Assembly (NCBI GenBank): GCA_029975645.1
Contig: JARKOU010000086.1
Span: 1-63,876 of the forward strand
Length of the DNA stretch: 63,876 nucleotides
Reading direction: 5' to 3'
Origin: Actinomycetales bacterium
GTDB lineage: Bacteria; Actinomycetota; Actinomycetes; Actinomycetales; JAHECE01
The notes beneath the pieces are model-generated. The model saw nothing but the letters and a program-made list of their open reading frames with translations, was not told the DNA's origin and made no database searches. Position 1 is the stretch's first letter. Each line of letters starts with the position of its first letter. Both the position numbers and the translations under genes were made by a program. Below, piece after piece: positions 49,815-58,037 of the stretch.

Positions 49815-52150
49815 GTACTCACCCGACCAGCACCGGCCCGACCAGCACCGGCCCGACCAGCGCACTCCGCTGCGCGGAGCCCGGCTGCACGGGGACGATC
49901 GTCGACGGCTACTGCGACGTGTGCGGCACGCCGGGGCCGCCGGCCGCCCCGTCGGGGCCGCCCGTCGCGTCGGCGGCGGGTGCCGCAGCCGCGGGTGCCG
50001 CTGCTTCCGGCGCCGCCCCAGCGGGTGCGACCCCCGCCGGAGTCGACGCCGCGCCGTCGGCGGTCTCGCGGGCGTCGCGGGCATCGGCCCGGCTGGCGTC
50101 GACGGCGATGGGGTCCGCGCGCACGGGGAGCGGCACCGCGGTGACCCGGCGGGTGGGGACGTCCTCCACCCGGCTGCGGGCCTCCCGTCTCGGGGCGGGG
50201 CTCACCAGCGTCCCGCCGCAGCCCGCGATCGACGCGTCCAAAGCGATCATGGCCAACCCCGAGGTGGCGGAGGAGAAGCGGTTCTGCCCCACGTGCGGCT
50301 CCCCGGTGGGCCGGTCGATCGACGGCCGGCCGGGGCGCACGGAGGGCTTCTGCCCGCAGTGCGGCTCGCAGTTCTCCTTCACGCCCAAGTTGCGCCCCGG
50401 CGACCTGGTCGGCGGCCAGTACGAGGTGGCCGGCTGCCTGGCCCACGGCGGCCTCGGCTGGATCTACCTCGCCCGGGACCGCAACGTCTCGGACCGCTGG
50501 GTGGTCCTCAAGGGCCTCCTGAACACCGGCGATGCCGACGCGCTCGCCGCCGCCATCGCCGAGCGGCAGTTCCTCGCGCAGGTGGAGCACCCGGCGATCG
50601 TCGAGATCTACAACTTCGTCACGCACGAAGGTGCCGGCTACACGGTCATGGAGTACGTGGGCGGGACGTCGCTCAAGCAGCTCCTCAAGGACCGGATGAA
50701 GGCCGCCGGGCGGTACGACCCGCTGCCGCTCGACCAGGCCATCGCCTACGTGCTGGGCATCCTGCCCGCCTTCGAGTACCTGCACGACCTCGGGCTGATC
50801 TACTGCGACTTCAAGCCGGACAACGTGATCCAGGTGGGCGACGACGTCAAGTTGATCGACCTCGGCGGCGTGCGCCGCGTGAGCGACCAGGACTCCGCGA
50901 TCTACGGCACGGTCGGGTACCAGGCCCCGGAGGTGCCCGAGGTGGGCGCGTCCGTAGCCTCGGACATCTACACGATCGGACGCTCGCTCCTGGTGCTGGC
51001 CATGGAGTTCCGCGGGTACCAGTCCACGTACGTCGACTCGCTCCCACCGGTGGCGGACACGCCCCTCTTCCAGCGGTACGACTCCTTCTACCGTCTGGTC
51101 GCCAAGGCGTGTGCGCCCCAACCGGCCGACCGGTTCGGCACCGTCGCCGAGATGCGGGTGCAGCTGCTCGGCGTGCTCCGCGAGGTGGTGGCCTCGAACC
51201 GGCCGGGCGAGGAGGCCGCGCAGTACGCCGCGCCGTCGCTGCACTTCCACACGCCCGACATCGCCGAGCCCGCCCTCGACTGGCGGGACCTGCCCGGGCT
51301 CGTGGTGGACACCGCGGACCCGCAGGTGGGCTGGCTCGCGGGGGTCAGCGTCCAGGATCCCGTCCAGCGCCTGGACCACCTCATGCGCGCGCCCGAGCGC
51401 TCGCCGGAGGTCCTCCTCGCGACGGGGCGCACGGCGCTCCTCGCCGGACGCCTGGACGTGGCGGACCACGTGGCCGAGGAACTCCTGCAGAACGACCCGT
51501 GGGAGTGGCGGGCGGTGTGGCTCCAGGGCCTACGCACCCTCGCCGTCGGCAACGGCGCCGGAGCCCGAGCGGCCTTCAACGCCGTGTACGGCCAGGTCCC
51601 GGGCGAACTGGCGCCCAAACTCGCCCTCGCGCTTTCGTGCGAGACGAGCGGCGAGCCGGACATCGCCGAGGCGCTCTACCTCACCTGTGCCAGGACGGAC
51701 GCCGCGTACGCCGCCCCGGCGGCATTCGCCCTGGCCAGGATCCGCAGCGGGCGCATCGATGTGCGCGGCGCCGTCGGCGCCCTGGATCTGGTCCCCGCGA
51801 CCAGCCGGGCGTTCCCCGAGGCGCGGCGGCAGCGAGCGCGCCTGCTCACGGTGTCCGACGGCGGGCTGCCGACTCTCGCGGAGGCCATGGCGAGCCTCGA
51901 CGGCGTCGCGGTGGACCCGTACGACCGGACGCGCCTGCTCGCCGACGCCCTGGAGAAGGCGCTGGCCGAGGTCCTGAGCAAGGGTCCGCAGCCGACCATC
52001 CGCATCGCCGGCTACTCCGCCGTGGAGCACTCCCTGCGGGACGGGCTCGAGATGGCCTACCGGGGTCTCGCCTCCATGGCGCCCACCCGGGAGGACAAGA
52101 TCGAGCTGGTCGACGCCGCGAACGCCGTACGCCGGTGGACGTTCCGGTGA
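49811..52150 (+). CDS. pknG: PknG-type serine/threonine protein kinase
   Basis: A 779-residue soluble kinase, GTG start in a GTGA overlap. The N-terminus holds zinc-binding Cys clusters: CAEPGCTGTIVDGYCDVCG near 22-40 and CPTCG...CPQCG near 158-185, like the rubredoxin-type region of PknG. The kinase domain (about 195-460) has a Gly loop in LAHGGLGWIYLARD, the Lys in VVLKGLL, the catalytic YCDFKPDNVI, LIDLGGVRR in place of DFG, and TVGYQAPEV. The C-terminal 300 residues are TPR-like helices. PknG tunes central nitrogen/carbon metabolism in relatives through FHA proteins such as GarA/OdhI. Confidence 0.95.
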   Translation: MSTHPTSTGPTSTGPTSALRCAEPGCTGTIVDGYCDVCGTPGPPAAPSGPPVASAAGAAAAGAAASGAAPAGATPAGVDAAPSAVSRASRASARLASTAMGSARTGSGTAVTRRVGTSSTRLRASRLGAGLTSVPPQPAIDASKAIMANPEVAEEKRFCPTCGSPVGRSIDGRPGRTEGFCPQCGSQFSFTPKLRPGDLVGGQYEVAGCLAHGGLGWIYLARDRNVSDRWVVLKGLLNTGDADALAAAIAERQFLAQVEHPAIVEIYNFVTHEGAGYTVMEYVGGTSLKQLLKDRMKAAGRYDPLPLDQAIAYVLGILPAFEYLHDLGLIYCDFKPDNVIQVGDDVKLIDLGGVRRVSDQDSAIYGTVGYQAPEVPEVGASVASDIYTIGRSLLVLAMEFRGYQSTYVDSLPPVADTPLFQRYDSFYRLVAKACAPQPADRFGTVAEMRVQLLGVLREVVASNRPGEEAAQYAAPSLHFHTPDIAEPALDWRDLPGLVVDTADPQVGWLAGVSVQDPVQRLDHLMRAPERSPEVLLATGRTALLAGRLDVADHVAEELLQNDPWEWRAVWLQGLRTLAVGNGAGARAAFNAVYGQVPGELAPKLALALSCETSGEPDIAEALYLTCARTDAAYAAPAAFALARIRSGRIDVRGAVGALDLVPATSRAFPEARRQRARLLTVSDGGLPTLAEAMASLDGVAVDPYDRTRLLADALEKALAEVLSKGPQPTIRIAGYSAVEHSLRDGLEMAYRGLASMAPTREDKIELVDAANAVRRWTFR
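49822..49866 (+). repeat. 15-nt in-frame tandem repeat at the pknG N-terminus
   Basis: Two exact units of CCCGACCAGCACCGG and a third partial copy encode P-T-S-T-G repeats right after the start codon, before the first zinc ribbon. Confidence 0.85.
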
Positions 52151-53247
52151 GCGAGCCGCGCCCCACCTGCCCGGCGTGCGGCGCCGTCGTCTCGCCGGAC
52201 GCCCGCTTCTGCGAGGCGTGCGGGACGGCGCTCGGGACGGCCGTGGCGGCGGGACCTCCGCCGCCGGCGGCGCCGTTCGATGCGGTACCCCCGCCGCCAC
52301 CGACAGGGCCGGCGGCCCAGCCGCCGGCCGCCCCGGCGTGCGCCGTGTGCGGCGGCGTGATCGACGCGGACGGCTACTGCACGGCGTGCGGGGCGAAGGC
52401 CCCCGATCCGCGCGCCCACCTCGAGGAGCGCCCGCAGCGATGGGTCGGCGCCGTGTGCGACGTCGGGGCCCGCCGCGCGCGCAACGAGGACGGCGTGGCC
52501 GTCGCCGCCGGCGTGACCCCGGGGGAGTTCGCGGTCCTCGTGGTGTGCGACGGCGTCTCGGCCGCCGAGGCCTCGGACGTCGCCAGCCTCGCCGCCGCGC
52601 GCGCGGCGCGGGACGTGCTCGTGCGCACCCGGACGGGCGCCTCCGGGGAGGAGGTCGCCGAGGACGCGGCGGAGCGGCAGGTTGCCGCCGCCGACGCCGC
52701 CCAGCGCGCCGTCGTCCAGGCGACGCCGCACGACCACGGCGAGAGCCCGGCGTCGTGCACCTACGTGGCGGTGCTCCTGGAGGCCGGCCACGTCTCGGCC
52801 GGGGTGGTGGGGGACAGCCGCGCGTACTGGCTCCCCGACGCCGGCGAAGCCCGTCACCTCACCACGGACGACTCGATGGCCGCGGAGATGATGGCGGCGG
52901 GCCAGACCCGGGCGGAGGCCGAGGCGGGACCGTTCGCTCACACGATCACCCGCTGGCTCGGGATCGACTCCCCAGGCCACACGCCCCGCGTCACCACGAC
53001 GGTGATCGACGGCCCGGGCTGGGTCCTGGCGTGCTCGGACGGGCTCTGGAACTACTGCTCGCCGGCGGCGGACCTGGGCGTCGTGGTGCGCGAGGTGGCA
53101 TCGGCTGCGGGCGGCGACTCCCTCGCCACGGCGTCCGGCCTCGTGGACTGGGCCAACGCGCGCGGCGGGCATGACAACATCACCGTGGCACTCGCGCGGA
53201 TCGACGCCGCCGCGGTGCCGGCCAACGATCCCGGATCGAAGGGGTAG
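52147..53247 (+). CDS. PP2C-family protein phosphatase with zinc ribbons
   Basis: A 366-residue protein, GTG start in a GTGA overlap with pknG. Two zinc-ribbon pairs (CPACG...CEACG near 8-26, CAVCG...CTACG near 63-80) flank a polyproline linker. The PP2C domain (about 100-355) shows the metal-site motifs DVGARRARNEDGV, LVVCDGVSAAEASD, GDSRAYWL and ACSDGLWNYC, ending with GGHDNITVALARI. It is the natural counter-enzyme of the adjacent kinase. Confidence 0.93.
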   Translation: MSEPRPTCPACGAVVSPDARFCEACGTALGTAVAAGPPPPAAPFDAVPPPPPTGPAAQPPAAPACAVCGGVIDADGYCTACGAKAPDPRAHLEERPQRWVGAVCDVGARRARNEDGVAVAAGVTPGEFAVLVVCDGVSAAEASDVASLAAARAARDVLVRTRTGASGEEVAEDAAERQVAAADAAQRAVVQATPHDHGESPASCTYVAVLLEAGHVSAGVVGDSRAYWLPDAGEARHLTTDDSMAAEMMAAGQTRAEAEAGPFAHTITRWLGIDSPGHTPRVTTTVIDGPGWVLACSDGLWNYCSPAADLGVVVREVASAAGGDSLATASGLVDWANARGGHDNITVALARIDAAAVPANDPGSKG

Positions 53248-53251
53248 GGCG

Positions 53252-54532
53252 ATGGCGGAGTTCTCCGCGCAGGTGTACCAGAACGAGTTCCTGGCCGACG
53301 GCGCCACGGACGTCCACGCGATCGTCACCGTGGCATGCCGCGGCGCCGGGCTCGCGGGCCAGGCGGGCGGGGCCGCCGGGGAGATCGTGGTGGTGGACAC
53401 CTCCGGCTCCATGTCCGGCTCGCGCATCGCCGCGGCGCAGACCGCGGCGGCCGCCGCAATCGACCAGATCCTCGACGGCACGTGGTTCGCCGTGATCGCG
53501 GGTAACCACCAGGCGCACCTGGCGTACCCGTGGCTGGGCGGCAGGCTCGGCATGGTGCAGATGAACGCCGCGACGCGGGCCGGCGCGCGGGCCGCCGTCG
53601 CCCAGTTCCGGGCCGACGGTGGCACGGCCATGGGCACGTGGCTCGAACTGACCGCAGCGGTCTTCGACACGGTGCCCGGACTCGCCCAGCGCCACGCGAT
53701 CCTGCTCACGGACGGCAAGAACCAGCACGAGAGCTCCGAGGAGCTCTCCCGGCGCATCGCCGTGGCGAGCGGGCGGTTCCAGGCGGACTGCCGGGGCGTG
53801 GGGTCCGACTGGGAGGTCGGGGAACTGCGCCGGATCGCCTCGGCCCTGCTCGGGACCGTGGACCTGATCCCGACGCCGCAGGAGATGGCCGAGGAGTTCG
53901 CCCTGCTCATGCGGGCGGCGATGAGCCGCGGCGTCGCCTCGGCGGACCTGCGCGTGTGGACGCCCCAGGGCGCGAAGGTGCTGTTCGTGCGCCAGGTCGC
54001 CCCGGCGGTGGAGGACCTCACGGCCCGACGGCGCGACGTCACGCCGCTCGTCGGTGCCTACCCCACGGGCTCCTGGGGAGACGAGTCCCGCGACTTCCAC
54101 GTGGCGGTGCGCCTGAGCGCGCCGCGCGCCGTCGGCCAGGAGCAGCTCGCCGCGCGCGTGCAGCTCGCGCTCGGCGAGGACGTCAAGGCGCAGGCCCTGG
54201 TCAAGGCGGTCTGGACGGACGATGACGCCCTGAGCGCCAAGATCAGCCCGGAGGTGGCCCACTACACCGGCCAGACGGAACTCGCGCAGGCGATCCAGGA
54301 CGGCCTCGCCGCGAAGGCGGCGGGGGACGAGGCGACGGCGACGGCGAAACTCGGCCGCGCCGTGCAACTCGCCCAGGAGACGGGCAACGAGGAGGCGACC
54401 TCGAAGTTGCGCAAGGTCGTGGAGATCGAGGAGGCGGGGACCGGCAAGGTGCGCCTGAAGCGAGGCGTGGACCGGCTCGATGAGATGGCACTCGACACGT
54501 CCTCCACCAAGACCACCCGGGTGCGCAAGTGA
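53252..54532 (+). CDS. von Willebrand factor A (VWA) domain protein
   Basis: A 426-residue soluble protein with no signal peptide. The VWA domain (about 40-215) carries the MIDAS motif VVVDTSGSMSGSRI, the TAMGTWLE threonine region and HAILLTDGKNQHES. A beta-rich middle (about 225-340) and a helical C-terminus follow; the tail has ATAKLGRAVQLAQETGNEE, TPR-like. Such proteins serve as metal-dependent binding platforms, often beside TelA/TerD and AAA ATPases. Confidence 0.92.
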   Translation: MAEFSAQVYQNEFLADGATDVHAIVTVACRGAGLAGQAGGAAGEIVVVDTSGSMSGSRIAAAQTAAAAAIDQILDGTWFAVIAGNHQAHLAYPWLGGRLGMVQMNAATRAGARAAVAQFRADGGTAMGTWLELTAAVFDTVPGLAQRHAILLTDGKNQHESSEELSRRIAVASGRFQADCRGVGSDWEVGELRRIASALLGTVDLIPTPQEMAEEFALLMRAAMSRGVASADLRVWTPQGAKVLFVRQVAPAVEDLTARRRDVTPLVGAYPTGSWGDESRDFHVAVRLSAPRAVGQEQLAARVQLALGEDVKAQALVKAVWTDDDALSAKISPEVAHYTGQTELAQAIQDGLAAKAAGDEATATAKLGRAVQLAQETGNEEATSKLRKVVEIEEAGTGKVRLKRGVDRLDEMALDTSSTKTTRVRK

Positions 54533-55362
54533 GCACGGTGACCTGCCCGAACGGGCACCAGAGCGTCTCGACCGACTACTGCGACACGTGCGGCGCGCCC
54601 ATCGGCGACGCCGGGGCGGATAGCGGCGCGGCCGCCACCCCAGCGGCGGGTGCCACCACCACGCTGCCGGCAGGTCCCTCGCCCGACGCGGTGCCGCAGA
54701 CATGCCCCAACTGCGGCACCGAGAACCGCCCCAGCGCGTTGTTCTGCGAGGGCTGCGGGTACGACTTCACCACCGGGGCCCTGCCGCGCGGCGCGGCGCC
54801 GGACGCAGGGTTGGCCGGTGCAGGGTCTGCCGGTGCGGGGTCCTCGGGCGCTGGGCCTACCGGCGGCGGGGCTTCGGGCGGTTCCGGACAGCCCGCCCCG
54901 GCCGTGGGGACGGGCGCGACACCCGCACCCCTGGCCCCGGCCGTGCCGCTGGAGTGGGTGGTGGAGGTCTGGGTGGACCCGGAGTGGTACGCCCAGCAGG
55001 AGAGCACCGAGCCCTGCCCCTCGCCCGGGCTGCCCGTGATCGTGCCGCTGACCGTGCGCAGCGTGCTGGTGGGCCGCACCTCGCGTAGCCGGAACATCCA
55101 CCCCGAGATCGCGTGCGAGGCGGACATCGCCGTGAGCCGCCGCCACGCGCAGCTGTCCACCGACGGCACCCGGTGGTGGGTGGAGGACCTGGGCTCCTCG
55201 AACGGGACGTTCGTGGGCCCGGCGAGCGGGCCGTTGCCGACCGATCCGCTGGTCCCGGGACAGCGCCGCGAACTAGTCGAGGACGACCGCGTCTACGTGG
55301 GTGCGTGGACCCGCCTGGTGGTCCGGCGGGCAACCGAGGAGGAGCAGGCCGGCGGGGTCTGA
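54529..55362 (+). CDS. FHA-domain protein with N-terminal zinc ribbons
   Basis: A 277-residue protein, GTG start in a GTGA overlap. Two zinc-ribbon-like clusters (CPNGHQSVSTDYCDTCG, and CPNCG...CEGCG near 60-82) are followed by a Gly/Ala/Pro linker and a C-terminal FHA domain with SVLVGRTSRSR, the phosphothreonine-binding SRRHAQL, and EDLGSSNGTFVG. It should read phosphorylated threonine. It lacks the N-terminal ETTS phosphorylation motif of GarA/OdhI, so it is not their simple equivalent. Last gene of the island. Confidence 0.92.
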   Translation: MSTVTCPNGHQSVSTDYCDTCGAPIGDAGADSGAAATPAAGATTTLPAGPSPDAVPQTCPNCGTENRPSALFCEGCGYDFTTGALPRGAAPDAGLAGAGSAGAGSSGAGPTGGGASGGSGQPAPAVGTGATPAPLAPAVPLEWVVEVWVDPEWYAQQESTEPCPSPGLPVIVPLTVRSVLVGRTSRSRNIHPEIACEADIAVSRRHAQLSTDGTRWWVEDLGSSNGTFVGPASGPLPTDPLVPGQRRELVEDDRVYVGAWTRLVVRRATEEEQAGGV

Positions 55363-55388
55363 GCGTGTGAGGGTGGGTGCTGCGGCGC

Positions 55389-56279
55389 TCAGGTCAGTGG
55401 GTCCAGAGCGGCGAAGAACGCCCACATCACCTCGGTGGCGCCGACCTCGTCCGTGACGTGGCCCAGGTCCGCCGGGAACGGGTAGGCCGAGCCCGGCCAC
55501 GTGTGCCCGCCGCCCTCGACCACGTAGAGCACGGCGGTCGCGCGCCCGGCGCCGCGACCGCCCGCACCCGCCGGGGCGTACGCCAGGCTCGAGACGTGCT
55601 CGGTGAGGTGCTCCTCCACCGGCTCCGGAGCGCACCCGTTCGCCTGGGCCCAGCGCTCGAGCGCCGTGAGGACCGGGTACCCCCAGTACGGCGCGCCGCC
55701 GCCGTCGAACGGGTTCACGGGGTCCTGCGTGCCGTGGAACGAGATGACGGGGACCGGCCGGTGCCGCGACCGGCCCACGGGGAAGGTCGCCGGGTCGGGC
55801 ACCCGAGGATCCGACGCGAGCGGCGCCCCGGCGCGCAGGCCGGCGACCGGCGCGATCCCGGCGAGACGGTCCGGGTGGTCCGCGGCGAGTTGGGAGACCA
55901 TCCGCCCGCCGCCGGACAGCCCGGTCGCGTACACCCGCCCAGGGTCGGCGACGCCCGCCGCGACGACGGCGTCGATCACGTCGAGCAGGAACCGCTCGTC
56001 GTCGGGCGCGCCCGCGACGTCGGTCACGTGCGGCACATTCCAGGCGAAGCCTCCCGCCACCCGGATCGCGCCCTCCGGCGCGACGACGGCGACGCCGTGA
56101 CGGTCCGCGAGGTCCTCGAGCCCGCTGAGCGTCATCTGCTCGGCCGCGCCGCTGCCGCTGCCGTGCAGCGTGAGGACCAGGGGGAGGGGGCCGCCCGGAG
56201 CGGCGGCGGGCGCGTAGAGGACCGCCGATCGGCGCCGGCCGCCCGAGAGGAGCGTGATCCGATTCCTCTCGAGCTTCAT
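55389..56279 (-). CDS. LpqC/PHB-depolymerase-family esterase
   Basis: A 296-residue alpha/beta hydrolase of the polyhydroxybutyrate-depolymerase/feruloyl-esterase type. Motifs: PLVLTLHGSGSGAAEQM, the nucleophile elbow YATGLSGGGRMVSQLA, VISFHGTQDPVNPFDGG for the acid, and GGGHTWPGS for the histidine. No signal peptide, unlike secreted LpqC, so it may be cytosolic or exported by another route. It converges with the FHA gene. Confidence 0.88.
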   Translation of the reverse strand: MKLERNRITLLSGGRRRSAVLYAPAAAPGGPLPLVLTLHGSGSGAAEQMTLSGLEDLADRHGVAVVAPEGAIRVAGGFAWNVPHVTDVAGAPDDERFLLDVIDAVVAAGVADPGRVYATGLSGGGRMVSQLAADHPDRLAGIAPVAGLRAGAPLASDPRVPDPATFPVGRSRHRPVPVISFHGTQDPVNPFDGGGAPYWGYPVLTALERWAQANGCAPEPVEEHLTEHVSSLAYAPAGAGGRGAGRATAVLYVVEGGGHTWPGSAYPFPADLGHVTDEVGATEVMWAFFAALDPLT

Positions 56280-56428
56280 GCCGTCACTCCGTCGGGCGAG
56301 TCGTACAGGCGGCTGGTGCGGTTGGTCCGGTGGTGGTCGGGCGTCGCGGTATTCCCGGAGCGATCGCGGGCGCTCGATCCTCCCATGGCCTCCGGTCCCG
56401 CGGGCCTTCCCGTCGCTACGATGAGCCG

Positions 56429-57334
56429 ATGGGGGACGGGGGCGCGCAGACTGCGGCTCCTCGTTCGATCTTCGTCCAGGTGCCCGCGTATCGGGACCGA
56501 GAACTTCCGAAGACCCTGCTCAGCCTGTATCGGAGGGCCCGCGAGCCGGAGGCCCTGCGTGTCGTCGTCCTGTGGCAGGCGTCGCCTGAGGAGAGGCTGC
56601 CCGACCACGTGCGCAGCCTTCCCCGGCTCACGGTGATCCGACACCCCTACACGGAGAGCCGCGGGCCCAACTGGGCGCGAGCGCGGATCCAGGACCACCT
56701 CGCGGACGAGCCGTACACGCTCTACCTCGACTCCCACCATCGGTTCGTGCCCGGGTGGGACGGGCAAGCACGGGCGATGCTCGAGCACCTCGAGGCACGC
56801 GGCGTGTCCAAACCCGTGCTCACCGCCTACCTGCCCGGCTACGTGCCTGGCCGCGGGAGCCGCGGGCGGCTTCGCGAGCCATACAAGATCTACCCGATGC
56901 AGCGGGCCGGCGGCCTGCTCACCCGGCTGACGAGCTACCCGATCCCGGACTGGCGTCGCCTTACCGCCCCCGTCACCGCCGAGTTCCTCTCGCTGCACTT
57001 CGTCTTCGCCCGCTCCGCCTTCACCCGCGAGGTTCCGACGGACCCCGGCGTCTACTTCTTCGGTGACGAGGTGGCGCTCGGGCTGCGCGCCTACACGCAC
57101 GGCTGGGATCTCTTCCACCCCCACCGGGTGCTGGGCTGGCATGCGTACGACCGGGCCAGTCGACAGCCGCACTGGGACCACCACTCCGACTGGGCTGTCC
57201 GGAACGAGGCGTCGATCCGCCGGCTGCGCCAGCTCTATACGGCGGCCCCGGAAATGGCCCATCTGCTCGGCAGAGAGCGGTCGGTCGGGGACTACGAGAG
57301 GCACATCATGCATCGTCTGGTGGTGGATGGGTGA
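56429..57334 (+). CDS. GT60-type GlcNAc transferase (Skp1 hydroxyproline GlcNAc-transferase-like)
   Basis: A 301-residue GT-A-fold enzyme of the GlcNAc (PF11397/GT60-like) family. Recognised blocks are IFVQVPAYRDRELPKTLLSL at the donor site, VVVLWQ, SRGPNWARARIQDHL, and the metal motif D101-S-H103 in YTLYLDSHHRFVPGWD; the same order is found in the Dictyostelium Skp1 enzyme. Later LHFVFARSAF and YFFGDEVALGLRAYTHGWD also fit. In eukaryotes the enzyme adds GlcNAc to hydroxyproline made by a prolyl hydroxylase; here a prolyl hydroxylase starts in the last four bases of this gene. No signal peptide: cytosolic. The ATG has only a weak ribosome-binding site. Donor and acceptor are inferred. Confidence 0.87.
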   Translation: MGDGGAQTAAPRSIFVQVPAYRDRELPKTLLSLYRRAREPEALRVVVLWQASPEERLPDHVRSLPRLTVIRHPYTESRGPNWARARIQDHLADEPYTLYLDSHHRFVPGWDGQARAMLEHLEARGVSKPVLTAYLPGYVPGRGSRGRLREPYKIYPMQRAGGLLTRLTSYPIPDWRRLTAPVTAEFLSLHFVFARSAFTREVPTDPGVYFFGDEVALGLRAYTHGWDLFHPHRVLGWHAYDRASRQPHWDHHSDWAVRNEASIRRLRQLYTAAPEMAHLLGRERSVGDYERHIMHRLVVDG

Positions 57335-57960
57335 ACCTTGCCGAGAAGGTGCAGGCGGAGGGGATCTGCTGGGTCGACGACTTCGTCGACCAGGCGCTCT
57401 GCCGCGAGATCGTGGACGAGCTCGAGTTTGCGCTCTGGCGCGACAGCCAAGTGGTCACACGCGACCAGGCGACCATGAGGCTGATCGGGGTGACGGACGT
57501 ACGTCGTCGGAGCCTCAGCACGCAGGAGCGCTGGTTCAGCGACGAGTTGATCGCCATCGTGCGTCGGATCGAGCAGCGGCTCTGCGAGGAGTTCGGCGTT
57601 GCGCCGGACCACCTCGAGAGCTGGCAGGGCCTGCGCTACGGACGCGGCGGGAAGTTCGAGTTGCACCACGACGCCGGGGCCTTCGCCGACGAACCCGCCG
57701 GCGAACGTGTGTTCACCTTCCTCCTCTACGTCCGCAGCCCGAAGCAGGGTGGACAGACGTACTTCCCGGAGTTCGATCGCCTGGTCCCGGCCACGGCGGG
57801 GCGTCTTCTCGCCTGGCAGAACCTCCTTCCGGACGGGAGCCCGGACCCGCGCATGCGTCACGCGGCGACGCCGGTGCACAAGGGCACGAAGGTGGCCCTG
57901 ACAACCTGGAGCCGCCAGGGGGCGATCAGGCTGTTGCCCCCGGAGGGGCGGCAGCCGTAG
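57331..57960 (+). CDS. Prolyl 4-hydroxylase-like 2-oxoglutarate/Fe(II) oxygenase
   Basis: A 209-residue cytosolic dioxygenase, GTG start in a GTGA overlap with the transferase. The double-stranded beta-helix core has the iron ligands His112 and Asp114 in YGRGGKFELHHDAGAF and His177 in RMRHAATPVHKG, with Lys187 as 2-oxoglutarate ligand. The GGQTYFPEF block is typical of P4H enzymes. The size equals that of bacterial P4H proteins and the catalytic half of Skp1 hydroxylase. It should hydroxylate prolyl residues in a peptide; the 105-residue polyproline protein just downstream is the obvious candidate. Confidence 0.9.
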   Translation: MNLAEKVQAEGICWVDDFVDQALCREIVDELEFALWRDSQVVTRDQATMRLIGVTDVRRRSLSTQERWFSDELIAIVRRIEQRLCEEFGVAPDHLESWQGLRYGRGGKFELHHDAGAFADEPAGERVFTFLLYVRSPKQGGQTYFPEFDRLVPATAGRLLAWQNLLPDGSPDPRMRHAATPVHKGTKVALTTWSRQGAIRLLPPEGRQP

Positions 57961-58037
57961 CGTGCGGTCAACGCGGACGACGCAGTCAACGCGGGTGACC
58001 CGGATGACGGGGATGACGCAGGACACGAGGGGGGCCG
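57961..58037 (+). promoter_or_regulatory. Leader between the hydroxylase and the polyproline gene
   Basis: This 77-nt gap holds two direct repeats GTCAACGCGG (57967-57976, 57985-57994) spaced 18 nt apart and GATGAC repeats. A strong ribosome-binding site (GAGGGGGG) lies just before the ATG at 58038. The repeats may allow separate control of the small gene. Confidence 0.45.
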
